Source: an uncultured Lachnospiraceae bacterium (lineage in GTDB: Bacteria; Bacillota; Clostridia; Lachnospirales; Lachnospiraceae). From it: a stretch of DNA of 17,749 bases. The notes beneath the pieces are model-generated. The model did not search any database and had not been told where the DNA came from. It saw only the letters and a list, made by a program, of their open reading frames with translations. A program made the position numbers and the translations under genes. Below, in pieces: positions 13,499 to 17,749 of the stretch (the first letter of the stretch is position 1; every line of letters begins with the position of its first letter). The stretch lies in the NCBI GenBank assembly GCA_934385475.1, contig CAKRPS010000042.1, positions 1 to 17,749 on the forward strand. The letters are read 5' to 3'.

Positions 13499-15191
13499 AC
13501 GTTCTCGCCAACATTTCAAAGGTTCCGTTGATATTGATGGTTCCAAATCCCCATCTTCTGTCCGGGTACCGGATGCTGTCATCCCGGTCTGCCCCGCGTA
13601 TCAGATAACTTCGGATCGATCTGCTCTCTATAATAGGGGCATTTCCATCCACAATGGCCCACTCCAGAAACTGCGCCACACAGCCGCCTGCCATCGCCGC
13701 TGCGATACTGGAACCGGTTCCCTCTCCCAACGCGGTCGGCACTCTGACTCCCGGTGCTGAGAGATCCGGCTTTACCATACCACTGCGTGTGAATCCCCTG
13801 CTCGATTCCGGATACCAGTTTTTCTTGTCACTGTTATATCCCGAAATGGTGATCACGCTCTCCGTATTGGCAGGTTCCGTAAGTGTCACATTCGGGTCGG
13901 ACGCAAGAAAAGTAACGCTCCTTTCCAGAAACTGTTCGATTGGAAGCCACATGTGATAGGTTCCCTGTACATTTTCATTCCTGTCCGGTGAATTGACCTG
14001 CACCGTCCAGATTCCCTGTGTGGGATTGTCAAAACGCATAAATATCAGTTCATCCCCGGCATTTGCTTCAACCGGGACGATCCCCACCGTGACCCTTGCC
14101 TGTTCAAAGATAAACGAGGCCTGCTGATTCGGCCCGTTCCGAAAATCGAACTCTGCGGAAACCTCTCCTCCCGGTGACCTTACCGTAACTGTGTAGGAAT
14201 TGGGAAGACTTCCCCACAGTTCCATACAGAATCCCTTCATTCTCTCTGCCACCCGGATCTCCACACTGTCAGGTGTCACTCCCGCATAATGGTGTCCCTG
14301 TGCTCCCTCATTGCCGCCACAGACAACAACTGCCCGGCTTCTGCGTCTCGCCACATAATCCAGATATGTTGCTAATGGCGAAGTACCGTCATGACTTCCA
14401 AGACTGGTTCCCAGACCAAGCACGATCACAACCGGACGGCTGAATGCGATCGCCATACGTTCCAGATACCGCACAGCCTCCATGATATCGTTCTCCTGAT
14501 AGGCCTCTGCCTCATCCGCCACCAGATAATAATTCAGGAGATATTCTTTGGCCCCCTTCAGCTTCACCACCGCAATGTCTGCCTCCGGTGCCGCTCCCCG
14601 GAAAACCAGTCCTTCATTCAGAATACTCCCCGCCGCCACGGATGCCATCTGGGTTCCATGGCCGTTCACATCCCTGCTCGGCACGATCTCATAGGGATTA
14701 TCCGATTGGATGGCACTGTCGATCTGCGCCCTGGTATATTCCGTTCCGTACAGGAAGTCCTCCGGCGGCTCACCATCCTGGATCGTCTGATCCCAGATCG
14801 ACATGATCCGGCTGCTTCCGTCCTCCCTCCGGAACACATCCAGCGTATACCGGATTCCCGTGTCGATAAATCCCAGAATCACGCCCCGCCCTTTCAGCGA
14901 AAGCGGCGGATTCTGTACCCGGATACTTCCCGTGCTGGTAAGGCTCTCCGGATCAAAGACTACATTGCTGACCTGCATCAGTCCATAGAGATTCGGGATC
15001 GAAGCATATCCGTAATAGCCCAGAGAAAGAGGGGGAATCTGACTTCTGTTCACATTCGATACCCCAAATCCACTGTCTATTGCATGATAGCAGTAATCTA
15101 ACGGGTCCTCTCCCTCCAGATTTTTGGCAAGAATATAGTCAGTAATAAAATCCGCATAGTCATTTGATAAGATTTTTTCCTTACAGGTCAT
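13497..15191 (-). CDS. S8 subtilisin-like peptidase, Csp-type, intracellular
   Basis: A serine protease of 564 residues without a signal peptide or membrane segment. The triad is D110 in GFIDTGI, H178 in NGHGTQMAS and S495 in GTGSSIAAAMAGG; the usual Thr before the Ser is replaced by Ser. N294 in CGGNEG is the oxyanion Asn. Between about 300 and 460 it carries a long insertion (jelly-roll-like, WTVQVN, GTYHMWLP) as in the clostridial Csp germination proteases and their many Lachnospiraceae relatives. The first 95 residues could act as prodomain. It should be active, unlike CspC or CspA pseudoproteases. The ribosome site is weak (GAAAG close to the ATG), but no other start is near. It lies 93 bp after a ClpX paralogue and before LspA on the same strand. 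Its substrate is unknown; a role in spores is inference. Confidence 0.85.
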   Translation of the reverse strand: MTCKEKILSNDYADFITDYILAKNLEGEDPLDYCYHAIDSGFGVSNVNRSQIPPLSLGYYGYASIPNLYGLMQVSNVVFDPESLTSTGSIRVQNPPLSLKGRGVILGFIDTGIRYTLDVFRREDGSSRIMSIWDQTIQDGEPPEDFLYGTEYTRAQIDSAIQSDNPYEIVPSRDVNGHGTQMASVAAGSILNEGLVFRGAAPEADIAVVKLKGAKEYLLNYYLVADEAEAYQENDIMEAVRYLERMAIAFSRPVVIVLGLGTSLGSHDGTSPLATYLDYVARRRSRAVVVCGGNEGAQGHHYAGVTPDSVEIRVAERMKGFCMELWGSLPNSYTVTVRSPGGEVSAEFDFRNGPNQQASFIFEQARVTVGIVPVEANAGDELIFMRFDNPTQGIWTVQVNSPDRNENVQGTYHMWLPIEQFLERSVTFLASDPNVTLTEPANTESVITISGYNSDKKNWYPESSRGFTRSGMVKPDLSAPGVRVPTALGEGTGSSIAAAMAGGCVAQFLEWAIVDGNAPIIESRSIRSYLIRGADRDDSIRYPDRRWGFGTININGTFEMLART

Positions 15192-15284
15192 ACTTTCACA
15201 CAGACACTATCGCATCTGTCCCTTCCGTTCCGGTATTCTTATCATCATGCTATGCGGGTTCTTTCATACAGTTCCACTACCTTG

Positions 15285-16892
15285 TCATTCCGGCAGTCTG
15301 TCCTCCGTATCGTCTGCATTTATCTTATTCAGTTGATCGGGATGTACAGCACTCCTGCTCCGGATGTCAATCACCGGACCGCCTGTTCCCTCAACATATT
15401 CCCTGGTGATTGTAACTCTGCCGATATTGTCATCCTTAGGCACCTCATACATGATATCCAGCATGATATCCTCTATGATCGCGCGAAGAGCTCTCGCACC
15501 GGTATCCTTCTCCAGCGCCTTATCCGCAATCGCCTCCAGCGCGCCCTGATCAAAGCAGAGCTGTACCTCATCAAGCTCCAGCAGCTTCTGGTACTGTTTC
15601 AGGATTGCATTTCTCGGCTCACTCAAAATCTTGACCAGCATATCCCGGCTCAGTCCTTCCAGCGTGAAGATAATCGGCAGACGCCCGATAAATTCCGGGA
15701 TCATTCCGAATTTCTTGATATCCTCCACGGTCACACGGCTCAGGATATTTTTCTCTTTATCATATTTATCACGAAGTTCTGCATTATATCCTATGGATGT
15801 GCTCTTGTTAAGCCGCTGCTTGATGATCTCCTCGAGATCCGGGAAAGCACCCCCGCAGATAAACAGGATGTTTCTGGTATTGACAGTTGCAAGCGGCACC
15901 ATGGCATTCTTGGAATTTGCACCCACCGGCACCTCGACCTCTGCCCCCTCCAACAGCTTGAGCATTCCCTGCTGTACAGATTCTCCGCTGACATCACGGG
16001 AATTCGTATTTTTCTTCTTAGCTATCTTGTCGATCTCATCGATGAAAATGATTCCCCGCTCCGCGCGGTCCACATCGTTATCCGCCGCTGCCAGAAGCTT
16101 TGATACCACGCTCTCGATGTCATCTCCGATATAACCGGCTTCTGTCAGGGACGTGGCATCCGCTATCGCCAGCGGAACATCGAGCAAACGTGCCAACGTC
16201 TTGACAAGATAAGTTTTACCACAGCCGGTCGGTCCGATCATAAGCATGTTAGACTTCTCGATCTCAATCTCATCCATCGTACCGGTCGCCACACGCTTAT
16301 AGTGGTTGTAAACTGCCACGGACATCACCTTTTTGGCATGCTCCTGTCCTACCACATACTCATCCAGCTTCTCCTTGATCTTATGCGGCGGCATAATGTT
16401 GCGGATGTCTATCTCCGGTGCACTGCTTTTTTTCTTCTTTTTGAGCTTCTGTTTGTTCGGAATCCCTCCATCTCCCTGCAGATCCGCAAGGTTTACAAAG
16501 CTGATGTTCGGAAAGCCCTTTCCGTTGTTCATATCCGTCATATCCGGATAATTCAGCATTCCCTGATAGTCGAACTGACTGACCGTATCCATCGTTTTGT
16601 GCATACAGTCTTCACAGATACAGATATGGTTGGGCAGCCGGTACATCTTTCCGGCCTTACTCTCCGGTCTGCGGCAGATAAAGCAGACATCCTCATATTC
16701 ATCCTTTTCGTCGTTGTCCTGCTCCTTAACTTCTTCCACCTCGCCGCTGACATTTTCCGTGTCCTTTGCAGCTTCTTTCTCCTCTTTATCCGTGTCTGTC
16801 ATTTCTATGTCTGTCATTTCCCGGAAATCCCAGTTCTTTCCGGAAACCTTATCCTTATCATCCATCTTTTCGTCGTTCATCTTTCTCTCCAT
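15285..16892 (-). CDS. ClpX-type AAA+ unfoldase paralogue with acidic N-terminal extension
   Basis: An ATP-dependent unfoldase that normally feeds proteins into ClpP. 535 residues against about 410-430 for ClpX. Order: an Asp/Glu/Lys-rich extension (1-65), a zinc-binding domain (C70-x2-C73, C93-x2-C96), a linker with a poly-Lys run at 149-155, then the AAA+ core with Walker A GPTGCGKT (220-227), pore loop GYIGDD (253-258), Walker B IIFIDEID (281-288), SGESVQQ near 302, PEFIGRLP near 399, and sensor 2 GARALR (465-470). The ClpP-docking loop is SIGY (366-369), where ClpX usually has IGF, so ClpP binding is possible but altered. The tail is short and charged. GGAGAG favours a start at the fifth residue (ATG 16880) over ATG 16892. 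No clpP is nearby. It heads a row with an S8 protease and LspA. Confidence 0.85.
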   Translation of the reverse strand: MERKMNDEKMDDKDKVSGKNWDFREMTDIEMTDTDKEEKEAAKDTENVSGEVEEVKEQDNDEKDEYEDVCFICRRPESKAGKMYRLPNHICICEDCMHKTMDTVSQFDYQGMLNYPDMTDMNNGKGFPNISFVNLADLQGDGGIPNKQKLKKKKKSSAPEIDIRNIMPPHKIKEKLDEYVVGQEHAKKVMSVAVYNHYKRVATGTMDEIEIEKSNMLMIGPTGCGKTYLVKTLARLLDVPLAIADATSLTEAGYIGDDIESVVSKLLAAADNDVDRAERGIIFIDEIDKIAKKKNTNSRDVSGESVQQGMLKLLEGAEVEVPVGANSKNAMVPLATVNTRNILFICGGAFPDLEEIIKQRLNKSTSIGYNAELRDKYDKEKNILSRVTVEDIKKFGMIPEFIGRLPIIFTLEGLSRDMLVKILSEPRNAILKQYQKLLELDEVQLCFDQGALEAIADKALEKDTGARALRAIIEDIMLDIMYEVPKDDNIGRVTITREYVEGTGGPVIDIRSRSAVHPDQLNKINADDTEDRLPE

Positions 16893-16924
16893 TCCAGTCT
16901 TCTATTTCCTTCTGACCTGCTTTT

Positions 16925-16953
16925 ATCATAATATAGAAAACAGGCGACCACAA
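16925..16953 (-). promoter_or_regulatory. Putative promoter of the ClpX-like gene
   Basis: On the minus strand TTGTGG (16948-16953), 17 nt, TATGAT (16925-16930) inside TATATTATGATAAAA, about 35 nt before the start codon. Matches are by eye. Confidence 0.45.
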
Positions 16954-17015
16954 GGAAAAACTTTGGTCAGAAATATTAATAAAAAATAAAATTGCGCGGA
17001 AAAAGAAGAACAGCA

Positions 17016-17048
17016 AACAGCCGCACCCGAAAAACGGATGCGGCTGTT
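17016..17048 (-). terminator. Terminator of the flagellin gene
   Basis: AACAGCCGCA (17016-17025) pairs with TGCGGCTGTT (17039-17048), with an inner CCG/CGG step. A T-rich but interrupted tail follows on the minus strand. It lies about 40 nt after the flagellin stop. Confidence 0.7.
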
Positions 17049-17089
17049 CCACAATTTTACTATGCAATAAACCCTTTTGGCTTGCGCGA

Positions 17090-17650
17090 TTAGCCAAGTA
17101 AGGATAATGCCAGCTGGTTAGACTGATTAGCCTGAGATAACATGGATGTACCAGCCTGCTGTAAGATATTGTTGTTAGAGTCCTTAACCATCTCTTCAGC
17201 AATATCGGTATCACGGATAGCGGATTCAGCAGATGTTGTATTCTCAACTACGTTGTCCAGGTTGTTGATAGTATGCTCCAGTCTGTTCTGAACGGCACCA
17301 AGTGCGGAACGCTGGGTAGAAACCTTCTGGATAGCTTCCGCGATAGTATCAATCGCATTATCAGCATTGCTGCTGTTAGCGCCATCTACTTTCAATCCAT
17401 CAACACCGAGACTCTTTGCACCCATAGACTCGATATCTACAGAAATCTTGTTTTCTTCGGTAGAATCTGCGCCTACATGAAGGCTTAACGTTAAAGCATC
17501 AGAAGTTTCTACAGCAGCCTTACGAGCAATGTTCAGGGTAATTACTTGGTTTGTATACTTCACTTCTGTTCCTGCTGCATTACCAGCAGGCTTAGCTGCA
17601 TCTGTAAAAGCAGTGGTTCCATCAGCAGCAGTAATGGCCACCCTCACCAC
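17090..17650 (-). pseudogene. Flagellin, C-terminal part only, 5' end lost at a sequence junction
   Basis: Structural protein of the flagellar filament. About 180 residues remain: part of the variable domain (TAADGTTAFTDAAKPAGN), then the conserved C-terminal D1/D0 helices (ALGAVQNRLEHTINNLDNV, ESAIRDTDIAEEMVK, and the end SMLSQANQSNQLALSLLG). The N-terminal D0/D1 half, needed for assembly, is missing. Upstream of about 17,640 the flagellin likeness stops and a TAA stop lies in frame at 17663-17665; the GTG at 17650 is only the first possible codon, not a true start. The remaining part looks undamaged, so the break is recent or is an assembly join. A full gene would be about 270 or more residues. 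A terminator follows. Confidence 0.85.
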
Positions 17651-17749
17651 TCTGCTGTTGGGTTACAAAACTGCCGAACGTCTCTATGAACTGGAGCGGA
17701 TTTCCGGCAGAAAAGAAGCGGTTGACCGGCTGGATGATGTACTTTTTCA
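17634..17749 (+). CDS. Unknown open frame running off the window, beyond the flagellin break
   Basis: The plus strand is open from about 17,634 to the window end (reading MATLTTLLLGYKTAERLYE, then LERISGRKEAVDRLDDVLFS). The predicted peptide is helical with a Leu/Arg/Glu pattern typical of real proteins, and I do not recognise it. The ATG at 17634 has no ribosome site and arises at the junction, so the true gene may begin elsewhere and be cut here. The opposite strand is also open in one frame, so the coding strand is not certain. Confidence 0.3.
   Translation, partial: MATLTTLLLGYKTAERLYELERISGRKEAVDRLDDVLF

Noticed and set aside
15252..16103. Long plus-strand frame opposite the ClpX-like gene (283 aa)
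   Set aside because: It is antisense to a gene with intact Walker and zinc motifs. His/Leu/Ile-rich nonsense composition and no ribosome site.
17642..17650. GTG codons as a true start of a short flagellin
   Set aside because: Flagellin needs its N-terminal helices for export and assembly, and no ribosome site precedes these codons.

Overview
The window looks like a chromosomal piece of a motile, spore-forming Lachnospiraceae bacterium (Roseburia / Agathobacter-like). The reasons are moderate-to-low GC, Firmicutes-type AGGAGG ribosome binding sites, a Roseburia-type flagellin C-terminus, a PdaB-like spore deacetylase, a sodium-pump decarboxylase membrane subunit, and a GHEALG-type carbamate kinase. 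No rRNA, tRNA, CRISPR array or transposase was seen. Genus assignment is inference from protein character, not from a search.

Left part (1-2.6 kb): the right-hand end of a mobile element. A large serine recombinase (84-1583, minus) is preceded by two short overlapping genes that share one sequence motif (1597-1749 and 1646-1852). The next gene is a PdaB-like polysaccharide deacetylase (1895-2632) whose reading frame breaks off inside its last third, right where the element begins. The simplest reading is that the element is integrated in this gene, with the rest of the gene lying beyond the left edge of the window. This resembles the recombinase-excised elements that interrupt sporulation genes in other Firmicutes.

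2.6-4.9 kb: a stand-alone FliD C-terminus-like protein with a possible sigma-D promoter and a strong terminator. Next comes a minus-strand group: an unknown two-helix membrane protein, a 38-residue OadG-type peptide, and a decarboxylase beta subunit (OadB/GcdB type) that keeps its two ends but lacks the middle.

4.8-10.0 kb: a sugar operon on the minus strand (FGGY kinase of xylulokinase type, DUF4867 protein, L-fucose/L-arabinose isomerase-family protein). It diverges from a LacI-type regulator. The operon promoter carries two similar operator-like sites 30 bp apart. The regulator has a long leader with a possible 18-codon ORF folded in a hairpin.

10.0-13.4 kb: a PAS-GGDEF-EAL protein with a degenerate GGDEF and an intact EAL site (probably a c-di-GMP phosphodiesterase), then carbamate kinase on the plus strand. 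The kinase converges on and overlaps an LspA-family signal peptidase gene. The carbamate kinase terminator lies wholly inside the lspA coding sequence, over codons for an active-site motif.

13.4-17.7 kb: three minus-strand protein-processing genes (ClpX paralogue with an acidic N-terminal extension, intracellular S8 subtilase of Csp type, LspA), preceded by the C-terminal part of a flagellin. The flagellin frame is broken near 17,640. Beyond that is unrelated sequence with an open plus-strand frame running off the window, so either a real rearrangement or an assembly join is present there. Bases 1-83 hold nothing I can recognise apart from being downstream of the recombinase.
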